A stretch of DNA of 64,000 bases from an uncultured Sphingomonadaceae bacterium (GTDB taxonomy: Bacteria > Pseudomonadota > Alphaproteobacteria > Sphingomonadales > Sphingomonadaceae), in assembly GCA_947499975.1 (NCBI GenBank), contig CANMQE010000001.1:434001-498000 (forward strand). The letters run 5' to 3'. This document shows positions 44,663 to 54,064 of the stretch, in pieces. Position numbers and translations under genes: made by a program. The notes below the pieces were generated by a model, which saw only the letters and a list, made by a program, of their open reading frames with translations, had not been told where the DNA came from and did not search any database. Every line of letters begins with the position of its first letter. Position 1 is the first letter of the stretch.

Positions 44663-46183
44663 GTGACCAAGACCCGCGACGAAGCATGGAAGTCTCTTGC
44701 CCTGCATCCCGATCCCACGCTGAACGAGCTGTTCGCACAGGATCCCGGGCGGGTGGACATGCTTTCGTCCCGGCTGGAGCTGGGGGAGATGGGCATCCGC
44801 TTCGACTGGTCGAAAACGCATCTTACCGATAGCCTTCTGACCGATTTCGAGGCGCTGGCCGATGCTTCCGATTTTGACACCATGCGCGCGCGGCTGTTCG
44901 CCGGAGAAGTGGTGAACCCCACGGAAAACCGCGCCGCCGAACATTCCGCCCTGCGCGGCGTGGGGCAGGAGGCCAGCGTGGAAGAGGCAGACGCCCTGCG
45001 CGAGCGGATGAAGCTTCTGGTCGAAGCGATCCATGCAGGCGCGCTGGGCGAGGTGAACCACCTCATCCACGTGGGCATCGGCGGCAGCGCACTTGGCCCG
45101 GCCCTCGCGGTGGATGCGCTGGGCAGGGACGATCCGAAGGTGGATGTCCATGTCGTTTCCAACATCGATGGAGTGGCGCTGGAAGAGGCTTTCGAAGCCT
45201 GCGATCCTGCCACCACGCTGATCGCCGTGGCCAGCAAGACTTTCACTACGATAGAGACGATGACGAATGCCCAGTCGGCGCTGAAATGGCTGGCGGATGC
45301 CGGGGTGGACGATCCCACGGGCCGCGTGATCGCGCTTACCGCGGCACCTGAAAAGGCCGTGGAATGGGGCGTGGACGAAACTCGCATCCTGCCTTTCGCA
45401 CAGAGCGTTGGCGGGCGTTATTCGCTGTGGTCCTCCATCGGCTTTCCCATTGCGATAAGCATCGGCTGGGAAATGTTCAAGCAGATGCTGAACGGTGCCG
45501 CGCGGGTGGACGAGCATTTTCGCGACACCGCAGGCCGCGACAACCTGCCGCTGCGTGCTGCTTTTTCCGACCTCTATTACCTGCGCCTGCGCGGATGCCA
45601 GACGCGCGCCGTGTTTGCCTATGACGAACGCCTGCGCCTGTTCCCCGACTATCTCCAGCAGCTGGAAATGGAATCGAACGGCAAGAGCGTGACGGTGGAT
45701 GGCGAACCTTCCGGCCCCACCGCGCCGATCACCTGGGGCGGGGTGGGCACCGATGCCCAGCACGCGGTGTTCCAGTTGCTGCACCAGGGCACGCATCTGG
45801 TGCCGATTGATTTCATCGCCAGTATAGAGCCGGGCGACCTGCTGGATAGCGCGCATCACCACATCCTGCTGATGAACTGCTTTGCGCAAGGTGCAGCCCT
45901 GATGGCGGGAAAGCAGAGCGACGATCCGCATCGCAACTATCCCGGCGATCGCCCTTCCGCCACGATCCTGGTAGACGATCTGGATGCCGCCACCTTCGGC
46001 GCGCTCGTCGCTTTCCACGAACACCGCGTTTTCGCAGCGGCGGTGATGCTGGACATCAACCCGTTCGATCAGTTCGGCGTGGAACTGGGCAAGGAAATGG
46101 CCAACAAGATCGAGGCGGGCGGCGAAACTTTCGACGCCAGCACGGAGGCACTGTTGAAGGACGCGGGTCTGTCCAACAATTGA
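44663..46183 (+). CDS. pgi: Glucose-6-phosphate isomerase
   Basis: 506 residues. Interconverts glucose-6- and fructose-6-phosphate. Key stretches: HVGIGGSALGP, ASKTFTTIETM, GGRYSLWSSIGFPIAI and HRNYPGDRPSATILV. I choose GTG 44663, ten bases after AAAGGA, over earlier in-frame starts back to 44513, whose residues do not match the family. Ends with DAGLSNN. Confidence 0.95.
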   Translation: MTKTRDEAWKSLALHPDPTLNELFAQDPGRVDMLSSRLELGEMGIRFDWSKTHLTDSLLTDFEALADASDFDTMRARLFAGEVVNPTENRAAEHSALRGVGQEASVEEADALRERMKLLVEAIHAGALGEVNHLIHVGIGGSALGPALAVDALGRDDPKVDVHVVSNIDGVALEEAFEACDPATTLIAVASKTFTTIETMTNAQSALKWLADAGVDDPTGRVIALTAAPEKAVEWGVDETRILPFAQSVGGRYSLWSSIGFPIAISIGWEMFKQMLNGAARVDEHFRDTAGRDNLPLRAAFSDLYYLRLRGCQTRAVFAYDERLRLFPDYLQQLEMESNGKSVTVDGEPSGPTAPITWGGVGTDAQHAVFQLLHQGTHLVPIDFIASIEPGDLLDSAHHHILLMNCFAQGAALMAGKQSDDPHRNYPGDRPSATILVDDLDAATFGALVAFHEHRVFAAAVMLDINPFDQFGVELGKEMANKIEAGGETFDASTEALLKDAGLSNN

Positions 46184-46200
46184 TAAGTTACAGGTTTTTC

Positions 46201-46225
46201 GGAAATATGCGCCCTTTCGGTCGTT
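46201..46225 (+). promoter_or_regulatory. Near-EcfG promoter of the EF-hand gene
   Basis: GGAAA (46201-46205), 16 bases, CGTT (46222-46225), 37 bases before the ATG. One base off the GGAAC consensus, so tentative. Confidence 0.35.
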
Positions 46226-46262
46226 CGCAAAGGTGAACGCCAGATGAAAGGGAAGGAAAACC

Positions 46263-46892
46263 ATGAAACGTATTTTGACGATGACCACGCTTGTTTCCGC
46301 GGCTGCCTTCGGCCTCGCGGCTTGTGATAGCGAAGATGTAGAGAACACTCCGGTCGACGATATCGACGAGATCGTCGACAACGATGTTGACGATGAACCA
46401 TATCCCCTCGGCGGCGATCTGAACGAGGATCAGCAGGCCAATTACGATGCCATGGACAGCCAGGCCGTCAGCGACGAATATGATCGCAACATGGCGGATA
46501 TGCAGTCCGAGATGGAATCAAACGGTGCAATGTCGGATGGCGAAATGGGCGGTGCGTCCATGTCGGATGAAAATTCGGCCGGCAACTCTGATGATGCCGG
46601 CGCGGAAAGCGCCATGAATGGCTCTGGTTCATCGATGCCGGCGCGATCCGAAATGACCTTCAGTTATCTTGATCGCAATGACGATGGCCAGCTTTCGGTC
46701 GCGGAATACGCGATCTGGGCGCTGCCTACCGATCCCAATCCCCCGGAACCCAATGATGCCCGCGGCCCGCATCTGACGCAGGACGAGATCAACGAGGCAG
46801 GGCAGACGTTCTTCTACTTCGATGACGATGGCGACAGCTATCTTTCGCAGGACGAATTTCAGGACGCGCGCAATTCCGGGCGCGTAGCCTAG
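46263..46892 (+). CDS. EF-hand lipoprotein
   Basis: 209 residues. A lipoprotein signal ends in LAAC (Cys21). A very acidic, Met/Ser/Gly/Asp-rich stretch of low complexity (22-128) leads to two EF-hand loops, DRNDDGQLSVAE (137-148) and DDDGDSYLSQDE (187-198). The first has all canonical calcium ligands; the second has Ser in place of the usual Gly6. A calcium-binding envelope lipoprotein of unknown role. Ribosome binding site GGAAGGA. Confidence 0.85.
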   Translation: MKRILTMTTLVSAAAFGLAACDSEDVENTPVDDIDEIVDNDVDDEPYPLGGDLNEDQQANYDAMDSQAVSDEYDRNMADMQSEMESNGAMSDGEMGGASMSDENSAGNSDDAGAESAMNGSGSSMPARSEMTFSYLDRNDDGQLSVAEYAIWALPTDPNPPEPNDARGPHLTQDEINEAGQTFFYFDDDGDSYLSQDEFQDARNSGRVA

Positions 46893-46915
46893 AAGTTTCC
46901 TCTCACATGCAAGAT

Positions 46916-46953
46916 GGCCGGCACGAGCGATCGTGTCGGCCTTTCTTGTTTTC
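46916..46953 (+). terminator. Intrinsic terminator of the EF-hand gene
   Basis: 11-bp stem GGCCGGCACGA / TCGTGTCGGCC (one G-U pair), loop GCGA, then TTTCTTGTTTT. Confidence 0.9.
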
Positions 46954-46955
46954 GC

Positions 46956-47999
46956 CTAGCTTGCTGTAGCGCGCTCCGCCTCTATCTGCTGCGCCTGCCT
47001 TTCCAGCGGGATATCGATATTGATAAGGGACCCAGCTGTCAGTTTGCTGACTTCCAGTGTCCCTCCCAGTCCCTTCACCAGTTCACGCACGATCCGGGCG
47101 CCGAGGTTGCCTTCTTCGGGCCAGTTGCAGTCAGCCGGGATTCCCACTCCGTCGTCCTCGATGGTGATACGCAGCAGTGATCGCGACAAGACCTTGCTTC
47201 GCACGTTCACGACACCGGCGCTGCGATCGGCAAATGCGTGTTGCATCGCGTTGGTGAGCACTTCGGACAGAACCAGGCCGATGCGTCCGGCTGTTTCCAC
47301 AGGAACATCTACCGTATCGGCGCTGAAGTTCAGCTTCACGCCTTCTCGCCCGTCGAGGTGGTTTATGGCAGACGCGATCCGCCCGAGGTATGCGCCCAGC
47401 GGAATGACCTTCGCCCCTGCCGGCGCAGCACCTGCGCGGTGCATTTCCTGATACAGCAATTGCAGGGCTTCGACCCGGCGCGATAGCGTATCGAACGCCT
47501 TGCCGTCTTCACCGGCACGCGATGCCTGTATCCGGATCATTCCCACGATCATGGCCAGGTGGTTCTTGACGCGGTGCTGCACTTCGGCAAGCTGGTTGTC
47601 GACCTCCTTCGAATGGGCCGGTTGTTCGTCCGATCCAAGATAGCACTGGATACCGACGAAGAGACTGCATTCGCTGTCGTCGTCCTCGCCTTTCAACGGG
47701 CTTATCGTCAGGCGATTCCAGAAACCCTCGCCGTCAGCACGATAGTTGTAGATCGTGACTTCCACGTCCTCGCGATTGGCGATTGCAGCAGCCAGCTCGC
47801 CAACGGTCGCGGGGTCAGTCTTCTCGCCCTGCAGAAACCGGCAGTTGCGCCCCAGCACGCTGCTGCGGGAATATCCGGTCATCTGTTCGAAAGCTTCGTT
47901 GACGAAAATTAGCGGCTGATCGTCCTGCGTGATATCGGCAATCGTCAGGGAGAAGGGCAGGCGATCGTAATGTTTCTGTTCCTGAATTTGCAAGGTCAT
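46956..47999 (-). CDS. LOV-domain histidine kinase (HisKA_2/HWE type)
   Basis: 347 residues. The LOV domain carries the flavin-binding motif GRNCRFLQ with photoactive Cys53. The phosphoacceptor His142 sits in EVQHRVKNHLAMI, and the ATPase domain has Asn250 in LSEVLTNAMQHA and DDGVG (282-286). It is predicted to be a soluble blue-light receptor kinase, matching in length and layout the short LOV kinases known from Erythrobacter. No response regulator is adjacent. ATG follows GGAG. Confidence 0.93.
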   Translation of the reverse strand: MTLQIQEQKHYDRLPFSLTIADITQDDQPLIFVNEAFEQMTGYSRSSVLGRNCRFLQGEKTDPATVGELAAAIANREDVEVTIYNYRADGEGFWNRLTISPLKGEDDDSECSLFVGIQCYLGSDEQPAHSKEVDNQLAEVQHRVKNHLAMIVGMIRIQASRAGEDGKAFDTLSRRVEALQLLYQEMHRAGAAPAGAKVIPLGAYLGRIASAINHLDGREGVKLNFSADTVDVPVETAGRIGLVLSEVLTNAMQHAFADRSAGVVNVRSKVLSRSLLRITIEDDGVGIPADCNWPEEGNLGARIVRELVKGLGGTLEVSKLTAGSLINIDIPLERQAQQIEAERATAS

Positions 48000-48385
48000 T
48001 TGCTCCAGCCAATGCGCTTCCCCCGATGGCTGTCGTTAGATGGCTTGAGGATCGTGCGTGCTTCAAAACTGTTCAACCAAATCAACGATTGATTCAAGCT
48101 GCCACAAGCTTCCGGAATTTTCCAGACCTCATTCGTGATGCGCGGCTGTCATCGAAAAGAAGGCGGGGGCGCAACATTCGATTGACATTTCCAGCCCGCT
48201 CACCCACATGCCCCTCCATCGAAGCGCGCGCCAGCGTGAAGCGGTGATGGCGAGACAGCCATCAAACCCCGGCAGCCCTTCGGTTCTTCCAATGAGACTT
48301 CCCTTTTCACGCGGGTCGTTTTGACACCCGCGCCGCGCGAGCTGTGACTCTGCGCGTCGCATATTTTGCGAGTTTAACACAACAC
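48000..48385. other. 386-bp intergenic region between LOV kinase and rhlE
   Basis: Divergent promoters are expected here. I see a 7-bp stem CGCGGGT / ACCCGCG (48310-48332) with TTGACA inside the loop and right arm (48321-48326), but no good -10 at the proper spacing. A long rhlE leader is possible. Open frames on both strands here look spurious. Confidence 0.5.
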
Positions 48386-49765
48386 ATGACTATTCAATTC
48401 TCCGATCTCGGACTGTCGCAGCCGGTAATGCAGGCTCTCGACATGCAGGGATACAAGGAACCCACCCCCATCCAGGCGCAGGCGATCCCCGCCGTGCTGG
48501 ACGGGCGCGACCTGCTGGGCATCGCCCAGACCGGCACCGGCAAGACCGCTGCCTTCATGCTTCCCAGCATCGATAACCTTCGCAAGGCGGACAACCAGAT
48601 CCCGTTCAAGTCCTGCCGCATGCTGATCCTTGCTCCCACACGCGAACTGGCCGGCCAGATCGCGCAGAGCGCCAAGGATTACGGCGCGCTTGCGGGTCTG
48701 AAGGTTCATTCCATCGTCGGCGGCACGTCGGTCAACAAGGATCGCAACAAGCTGCACCGCGGCTGTGATATCCTGGTGGCAACACCGGGCCGCTTGCTCG
48801 ATCTTATCGATCAGAAGGCGTTCAACCTCGATGGGGTGGAAATCCTGATCCTCGACGAAGCGGACCAGATGCTGGACCTCGGCTTTATCCACGCCCTGCG
48901 CAAGATCCACGAGCTGGCACCGAAGGATCGCCAGACGCTGTTCTTCAGCGCGACCATGCCCAAGCAGATCAAGGAACTGGTGGGCAAGTACTGCCAGGAT
49001 CCCGTGCAGGTTTCCGTCACCCCCGCCGCCACCACGGCAGAGCGGATCGACCAGTACCTGTTCATGGTGCAGCAGGACGAGAAGCAGTCGCTTCTGGAAC
49101 TGATGCTTTCCGAGCGCCACCAGGTGCCCGGCAAGTTCGAGCGCGTGCTGATCTTCACCCGTACGAAGCACGGCGCTGACCGCGTTGTGAAGAAGCTTTC
49201 GCAAGTGGGCATTCCGTCCAACGCCATCCATGGCAACAAGAGCCAGCCGCAGCGCGAACGTGCCTTGAGCGAGTTTAAGTCTGCCAAGGTGCCGATCCTG
49301 GTGGCAACCGATGTTGCCGCGCGCGGGATCGACATTCCCGGTGTGTCGCACGTCATCAATTACGAACTGCCCAATGTGCCCGAACAGTATGTTCACCGCA
49401 TCGGCCGCACGGCGCGTGCGGGCGCCGATGGCGTGGCGATTGCCTTTTGTGCAGAGGACGAGCGCGCATATCTGAAGGACATCAACAAGCAGACTGATGC
49501 CACTTTCGAGCGACTGCCCCTGCCGGACAATTTCCGTGCCGTGGTGGAAGGTGTCGGCCCGACGAAGCCTGCGCCCAAGCAGCAGCGCCAGCGCGTACAG
49601 GCCAAGCCGCGCGGTGCCTCTGCCGAGCGCGGCGAAAAGAGCGGCGGGCGTTCGCGCGGCGGCTCCGGCCGTCGCCAGGGCGGCCCGAAGCAGGGCGGCG
49701 GCAGGCAGGGCGGACAGCGTCGCGGTGAGCGCGGCGGAGCCCGCAATTCCTCGCAGGGTCAATAA
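48386..49765 (+). CDS. rhlE: DEAD-box RNA helicase, RhlE type
   Basis: 459 residues. Begins MTIQFSDLGLSQPVMQAL, with AQTGTGKTAAF, PTRELAGQ, LDEADQMLDLGF, SAT and HRIGRTARAG. The last 70 residues are Arg/Gly/Gln-rich RGG-like sequence that binds RNA nonspecifically. Role: rRNA and mRNA remodelling, often cold-related. Start at ATG 48386 without clear ribosome binding site; the 14-codon upstream extension is not conserved-looking. Confidence 0.93.
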   Translation: MTIQFSDLGLSQPVMQALDMQGYKEPTPIQAQAIPAVLDGRDLLGIAQTGTGKTAAFMLPSIDNLRKADNQIPFKSCRMLILAPTRELAGQIAQSAKDYGALAGLKVHSIVGGTSVNKDRNKLHRGCDILVATPGRLLDLIDQKAFNLDGVEILILDEADQMLDLGFIHALRKIHELAPKDRQTLFFSATMPKQIKELVGKYCQDPVQVSVTPAATTAERIDQYLFMVQQDEKQSLLELMLSERHQVPGKFERVLIFTRTKHGADRVVKKLSQVGIPSNAIHGNKSQPQRERALSEFKSAKVPILVATDVAARGIDIPGVSHVINYELPNVPEQYVHRIGRTARAGADGVAIAFCAEDERAYLKDINKQTDATFERLPLPDNFRAVVEGVGPTKPAPKQQRQRVQAKPRGASAERGEKSGGRSRGGSGRRQGGPKQGGGRQGGQRRGERGGARNSSQGQ

Positions 49766-49819
49766 GTTGCCAGCGAGTTGCTCAGCCAAAATAACGCAAA
49801 GCTAGCGTAATCTTAACCA

Positions 49820-49855
49820 CGCGCGCCCTAGGACCGATGTGTTCCAGGGCGCGCG
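49820..49855 (+). promoter_or_regulatory. Strong inverted repeat before the SIR2-like gene
   Basis: CGCGCGCCCT (49820-49829) / AGGGCGCGCG (49846-49855), 10 bp perfect. The stem can extend by GGA/TCC inside after one bulged A. The right arm ends directly before the purine-rich ribosome binding site GAGGATAGG. It may be an operator, an mRNA 5' stabiliser, or a terminator for rhlE (no T-run). Confidence 0.55.
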
Positions 49856-49870
49856 AGGATAGGATTACCG

Positions 49871-50887
49871 ATGATCAGGACGAAGACCGCAATTGTCGTA
49901 GGCGCTGGTGCCGCGGTCGAAATTGAACTGCCCGATCATGCAGAAATGCTGTCGCGCATTGCGCACGGCTTTGATTTTCAGCGCCTCGGCAGTGATCTGC
50001 AAACCCCCGAAATGCAGGACTTCGATACGCTTTTCAAAAAGGTGAAGGGCGAGGGCGAGAAACTGCGCGAGGCTGGCCTGCGCATCCGTGCCGGATCGCG
50101 CCTCAGCAGTTCGATCCACGCGCTTTTGCAGCAGCACGGAAACAACAAGCACGTGGCCGCGGCGGGCAAGCTTGCCATCGCCTATTACACGCTGAGGGCG
50201 GAGCGGCAGTCCGCAATCGCATCGGAACCGCGCGATCCTGGCGAGATGCCGTTTCGTGGCACGGAAAACTGGCTGTTCCAGATCGGCCGCATGGTGGTGG
50301 ACGGCGTTGCGCGCAGCCGTGCGGAACATTGCCTCGACAATCTTCACATCATCAATTTCAACACTGACCGCGCCATCCAGCATTACATGCCGTGGATACT
50401 GCATTCCGGCTTCGGAATGCCGGTGACAGAGGCGCAGGACCTGTGCGCGCAGCGCCTTCGCGTGGTCCATCCCTATGGACGGGCCGGTCGCCTGGAATGG
50501 GAAACCGGCAGTGAAGCCGTGGCCGCATGGGGTGAGGATGATCCCAAGAACCTCTTCAAGGTGGCAGAAGGCGTACGCACGGCCAGCGAATTTTCGGAAG
50601 ATCGGCAGTTGAAGGCCAATATGCAGGGCGGCATCGCCAATGCCCGAAGGCTGGCCTTCATCGGGTGCGAGTTCAATTCCCTCGATACCTCGCTGCTGTT
50701 CCAGGAGCGCCTGAGCCACGGACCGGAAACGCTGGTGGCAATGCCTGAAAGCGAGCGGGCACGGGCCGATACGGTGCGCCGCGTGCTGCGAAACCAGGGT
50801 GGAATCGCGCCCGAAACGCTGCTGGCGCTGCATCTGGGGCAAAGCTGGCAGATGCTGTCGGACAACAGCCTGCTGCTGGAAGGCTGA
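49871..50887 (+). CDS. Hypothetical protein with SIR2-like NAD-binding features
   Basis: 338 residues, no membrane segment. The N terminus AIVVGAGAAVEIELP resembles the SIR2-like NAD-binding loop; NFNTDRAIQHY (Asn164) and VHPYGRAG (His200) sit where SIR2-like NAD hydrolases have their NxD and catalytic His motifs. SIR2-like domains of this kind occur in anti-phage NADases, but this gene stands alone between rhlE and gor with no defence partner. The assignment is by motif spacing only. It could also be an unrelated Rossmann protein. Confidence 0.6.
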   Translation: MIRTKTAIVVGAGAAVEIELPDHAEMLSRIAHGFDFQRLGSDLQTPEMQDFDTLFKKVKGEGEKLREAGLRIRAGSRLSSSIHALLQQHGNNKHVAAAGKLAIAYYTLRAERQSAIASEPRDPGEMPFRGTENWLFQIGRMVVDGVARSRAEHCLDNLHIINFNTDRAIQHYMPWILHSGFGMPVTEAQDLCAQRLRVVHPYGRAGRLEWETGSEAVAAWGEDDPKNLFKVAEGVRTASEFSEDRQLKANMQGGIANARRLAFIGCEFNSLDTSLLFQERLSHGPETLVAMPESERARADTVRRVLRNQGGIAPETLLALHLGQSWQMLSDNSLLLEG

Positions 50888-50982
50888 CACCGCGCCAACC
50901 AATTTGAAACTCTTGCCCGCTGGCATTCGTATGGCCATGGACCATTGCGCAAAACACCATCAGCAGGAGCAAACCCCAGCCC

Positions 50983-52332
50983 ATGTCCGAATATGACTAT
51001 GATCTCTTCACCATCGGCGGCGGCTCCGGCGGCGTGCGTGCCAGCCGTGTCTCTGCCAGCCATGGCGCAAAAGTCGCCATTGCGGAGGAACACCGGGTAG
51101 GCGGCACCTGCGTGATCCGCGGCTGCGTGCCCAAGAAGATGCTGGTGTACGGCGCGCATTTCGCGGAGGATCTGGAAGACTGCCAGAAATTTGGCTGGGA
51201 AATCGAGGGCAAGAGGTTCGACTGGCAGAAGCTGCGCGATAACGTGCTGGCCGATGTAGACCGTCTGGAGGGTGCCTATACCGACACGCTCGAAAACCAC
51301 GATGTGCATATTTTCAAGCAGCGCGCCACCATCACCGGCGCGCACGAGATCACCCTGGCCGATGGCACGGTCGTAACTGCCGAACGCATCCTGATCGCCA
51401 CCGGCGCGCATCCGCGCATGCCCACCTGTCAGGGCGCGGAGCACGCCATCAGTTCGAACGAGGCGTTCCACCTCGACGAATTGCCGAAGAAGGTGATCAT
51501 CGCGGGCGGCGGCTATATCGCCAACGAGTTTGCCGGCATCTTCAACGAGTTCGGCTGCGACGTGCATATCGTGAACCGCGGCGACAGGCTGCTGCGCTCC
51601 TATGACGAGGGCGTGCGAGACCGTCTGCTGCAGATTTCCACGATGAAGGGCATCAAGTTCCGTTTCAACACCACGTTCGAATATATCAAGCCGTGCGACG
51701 AGGGCGGCTATTTCGTGAAGCTCTCCGATTGCGACGAGGAGAAGGCCGACCTGGTGATGTTCGCCGTGGGCCGCGTTCCCAATACCAAGGATCTTGGCCT
51801 GGACAAGGCAGGCGTGGAACTGGGCGAGAATGGCGAGGTGAAGGTCGACAGGTTCAGCAAGACCATCGTCGATCATATCTATGCCGTGGGCGATGTGACG
51901 GACCGTGTGCAGCTTACCCCCGTCGCGATCCGCGAAGGGCAGGCCTTTGCCGATACCGTGTTCGGCGGCGGCGATCCCATTGCCGTGGATCACAGCTGCA
52001 TTCCCAGCGCCGTGTTCAGCCACCCGCCCATCGCCGCAGTCGGCATGACGGAGGGAGAGGCGAAGAACAAGCTGGGCAGTGTGAAGGTCTATCTCAGCGA
52101 TTTTCGCCCGATGAAGAACGTGCTGGCAGGACGCAATGAACGCTCGCTCATCAAGATGATCTGCGATGGCGAGACCGGAAAGATCGTGGGCATCCACATG
52201 ATCGCTCCCGATGCGCCGGAGATGATGCAGGCCGCCGCCATCGCCGTGAAGGCGGGCCTGACGAAAGCCGATTTCGATGCCACCACCGCCATCCATCCCA
52301 CGATGGCGGAAGAACTGGTGCTGATGAAATAG
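50983..52332 (+). CDS. gor: Glutathione-disulfide reductase
   Basis: 449 residues. FAD motif IGGGSGGVRASR, redox pair Cys43/Cys48 in GGTCVIRGCVP, NADP-binding GGGYIANEFAG followed by VNRGDRLLRSYD, and the C-terminal active His in TAIHPTMAEELV. Keeps glutathione reduced using NADPH. ATG 50983 follows AGGAG. Confidence 0.96.
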   Translation: MSEYDYDLFTIGGGSGGVRASRVSASHGAKVAIAEEHRVGGTCVIRGCVPKKMLVYGAHFAEDLEDCQKFGWEIEGKRFDWQKLRDNVLADVDRLEGAYTDTLENHDVHIFKQRATITGAHEITLADGTVVTAERILIATGAHPRMPTCQGAEHAISSNEAFHLDELPKKVIIAGGGYIANEFAGIFNEFGCDVHIVNRGDRLLRSYDEGVRDRLLQISTMKGIKFRFNTTFEYIKPCDEGGYFVKLSDCDEEKADLVMFAVGRVPNTKDLGLDKAGVELGENGEVKVDRFSKTIVDHIYAVGDVTDRVQLTPVAIREGQAFADTVFGGGDPIAVDHSCIPSAVFSHPPIAAVGMTEGEAKNKLGSVKVYLSDFRPMKNVLAGRNERSLIKMICDGETGKIVGIHMIAPDAPEMMQAAAIAVKAGLTKADFDATTAIHPTMAEELVLMK

Positions 52333-52347
52333 CCGCGCACCGTTCAA

Positions 52348-52386
52348 CCTGGGGCAAGATGGGACAGCGTTACATCTTGCCCCAGG
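52348..52386. terminator. 14-bp perfect inverted repeat after gor
   Basis: CCTGGGGCAAGATG (52348-52361) / CATCTTGCCCCAGG (52373-52386), 11-base loop. Exceptionally strong stem but no T-run. Probably ends or protects the gor transcript. Confidence 0.6.
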
Positions 52387-52524
52387 GAGAGTTCGATGCG
52401 TTTTCCGGCTTGCTGCGCGATACTGGCGATCACCGCTGGATGAGGCGGCCCCTGAGCGATTGACCACCGATTGACCGAAACCGTTTCTCGTGCAACGGCT
52501 TTCTCCAATTGAAGGAGAGCCGAA

Positions 52525-54057
52525 TTGTCCGCCAATATCGCCGAAATGGAACGCCGCCGTGAAGCTGCCAGGATGGGGGGCGGGCAAAAGCGTATCGATG
52601 CCCAGCACGCCAAGGGCAAGCTGACCGCACGCGAACGCCTCGACATATTGCTGGACGAAGGCAGCTTCGAGGAACTCGATACCTACGTCGAGCACGACTG
52701 CGTGGATTTCGGCATGCAGGACCAGAAGATACCAGGCGACGGGGTTGTGACCGGCAGCGGCACGATCAACGGACGACTGGTCTATGTTTTCAGCCAGGAC
52801 TTCACCGTCTTCGGCGGGTCGCTTTCCAAGCGCCACGCGGAGAAGATCTGCAAGGTGATGGACAACGCCATGAAAGTGGGCGCGCCGGTGATCGGCCTGA
52901 ACGACAGCGGCGGCGCGCGCATCCAGGAAGGCGTGGCGTCGCTCGGCGGCTATGCCGAGGTGTTTCAGCGCAACGTGCTGGCATCGGGCGTGATCCCGCA
53001 GCTTTCCCTCATCATGGGGCCATGTGCCGGCGGCGCGGTGTATTCACCCGCGATGACGGACTTCATCTTCATGGTGAAGGACAGCTCCTACATGTTCGTG
53101 ACGGGGCCCGAAGTGGTGAAGACCGTCACCAATGAAGAGGTTACGCAGGAAGACCTTGGCGGCGCGGTGGTCCACACCACCAAGACGAGCGTTGCCGACC
53201 TCGCATTGGAGAACGATATCGAGGCGCTGCTGGCCGCGCGCGAGCTGATCGGCTTCGTGCCGGAAAGCAACCGCGACCCGCTGCCGCACCTGCCGACGGA
53301 CGATCCGTGGGACCGCGTGGAGGACAGCCTCGACACGCTGATTCCCGCCAGCTCCAACATGCCATACGACATGCACGAACTGATCCGCAAAGTGGTGGAC
53401 GATGGCAATTTCTTCGAGATCCAGCCCGCACACGGGGCCAACATCATCACCGGTTTCGGGCGGATAGAAGGCAATCCCGTGGGTTTCGTTGCCAATCAGC
53501 CGATGGTGCTGGCGGGTGTGCTGGATATCGATGCCAGCCGCAAGGCTGCACGTTTTGTGCGTTTCTGCGATGCTTTCAGCATCCCTATCGTCACTTTCGT
53601 GGATGTGCCCGGCTTCCTTCCCGGCACCGGGCAGGAGCACAACGGCATCATCAAGCACGGCGCGAAGCTATTGTTCGCCTATGCCGAGGCGACCGTGCCC
53701 AAGATCACCGTGATCACGCGCAAGGCCTATGGCGGCGCGTATGACGTGATGGCATCGAAGCACCTTCGCGGAGATTTGAACTACGCATGGCCCACCGCCG
53801 AGATCGCGGTGATGGGCGCGAAGGGTGCAGTCGAGATCATCTTCCGCCAGGATCGCGACGATCCCGGCAAGATCGCCGAGAAGACGAAGGAATACGAAGA
53901 CCGCTTCGCCAACCCCTTCATCGCGGCGCAGCGCGGCTATATCGACGAGGTGATCTACCCCCGCTCCACCCGCCGCCGCATCGCGCTGGGCCTGCGCAAG
54001 CTGGCCGGGAAGCAGCTTGAGAACCCGTGGAAGAAGCACGACAACCTGCCGCTGTGA
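52525..54057 (+). CDS. pccB: Propionyl/acyl-CoA carboxylase beta subunit
   Basis: 510 residues, carboxyltransferase subunit carrying CO2 from biotin to propionyl-CoA or a related acyl-CoA. Two crotonase-fold halves, with [18 protein letters not shown] and [17 protein letters not shown] in the first and [19 protein letters not shown] and [11 protein letters not shown] in the second. TTG 52525 follows GAAGGAGAG, and the ribosome binding site can pair with TCTCC just upstream. The biotinylated alpha subunit is not in the window. Confidence 0.93.
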   Translation: MSANIAEMERRREAARMGGGQKRIDAQHAKGKLTARERLDILLDEGSFEELDTYVEHDCVDFGMQDQKIPGDGVVTGSGTINGRLVYVFSQDFTVFGGSLSKRHAEKICKVMDNAMKVGAPVIGLNDSGGARIQEGVASLGGYAEVFQRNVLASGVIPQLSLIMGPCAGGAVYSPAMTDFIFMVKDSSYMFVTGPEVVKTVTNEEVTQEDLGGAVVHTTKTSVADLALENDIEALLAARELIGFVPESNRDPLPHLPTDDPWDRVEDSLDTLIPASSNMPYDMHELIRKVVDDGNFFEIQPAHGANIITGFGRIEGNPVGFVANQPMVLAGVLDIDASRKAARFVRFCDAFSIPIVTFVDVPGFLPGTGQEHNGIIKHGAKLLFAYAEATVPKITVITRKAYGGAYDVMASKHLRGDLNYAWPTAEIAVMGAKGAVEIIFRQDRDDPGKIAEKTKEYEDRFANPFIAAQRGYIDEVIYPRSTRRRIALGLRKLAGKQLENPWKKHDNLPL

Positions 54058-54064
54058 TGGCTTG

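Noticed and set aside
44624..46381. 585-codon open frame antisense to pgi
   Set aside because: Overlaps pgi and the EF-hand lipoprotein, both with clear signatures.
48026..48247. 73-codon frame in the LOV kinase-rhlE gap
   Set aside because: No ribosome binding site, Arg/Ser-rich product unlike any family, lies where promoters are expected.
48374..49789. 471-codon open frame antisense to rhlE
   Set aside because: Mirrors the helicase gene, which has every DEAD-box motif.
50473..52836. 787-codon open frame antisense to gor and the SIR2-like gene
   Set aside because: Runs across two well-supported genes and an intergenic hairpin; composition is that of a reverse-frame shadow.
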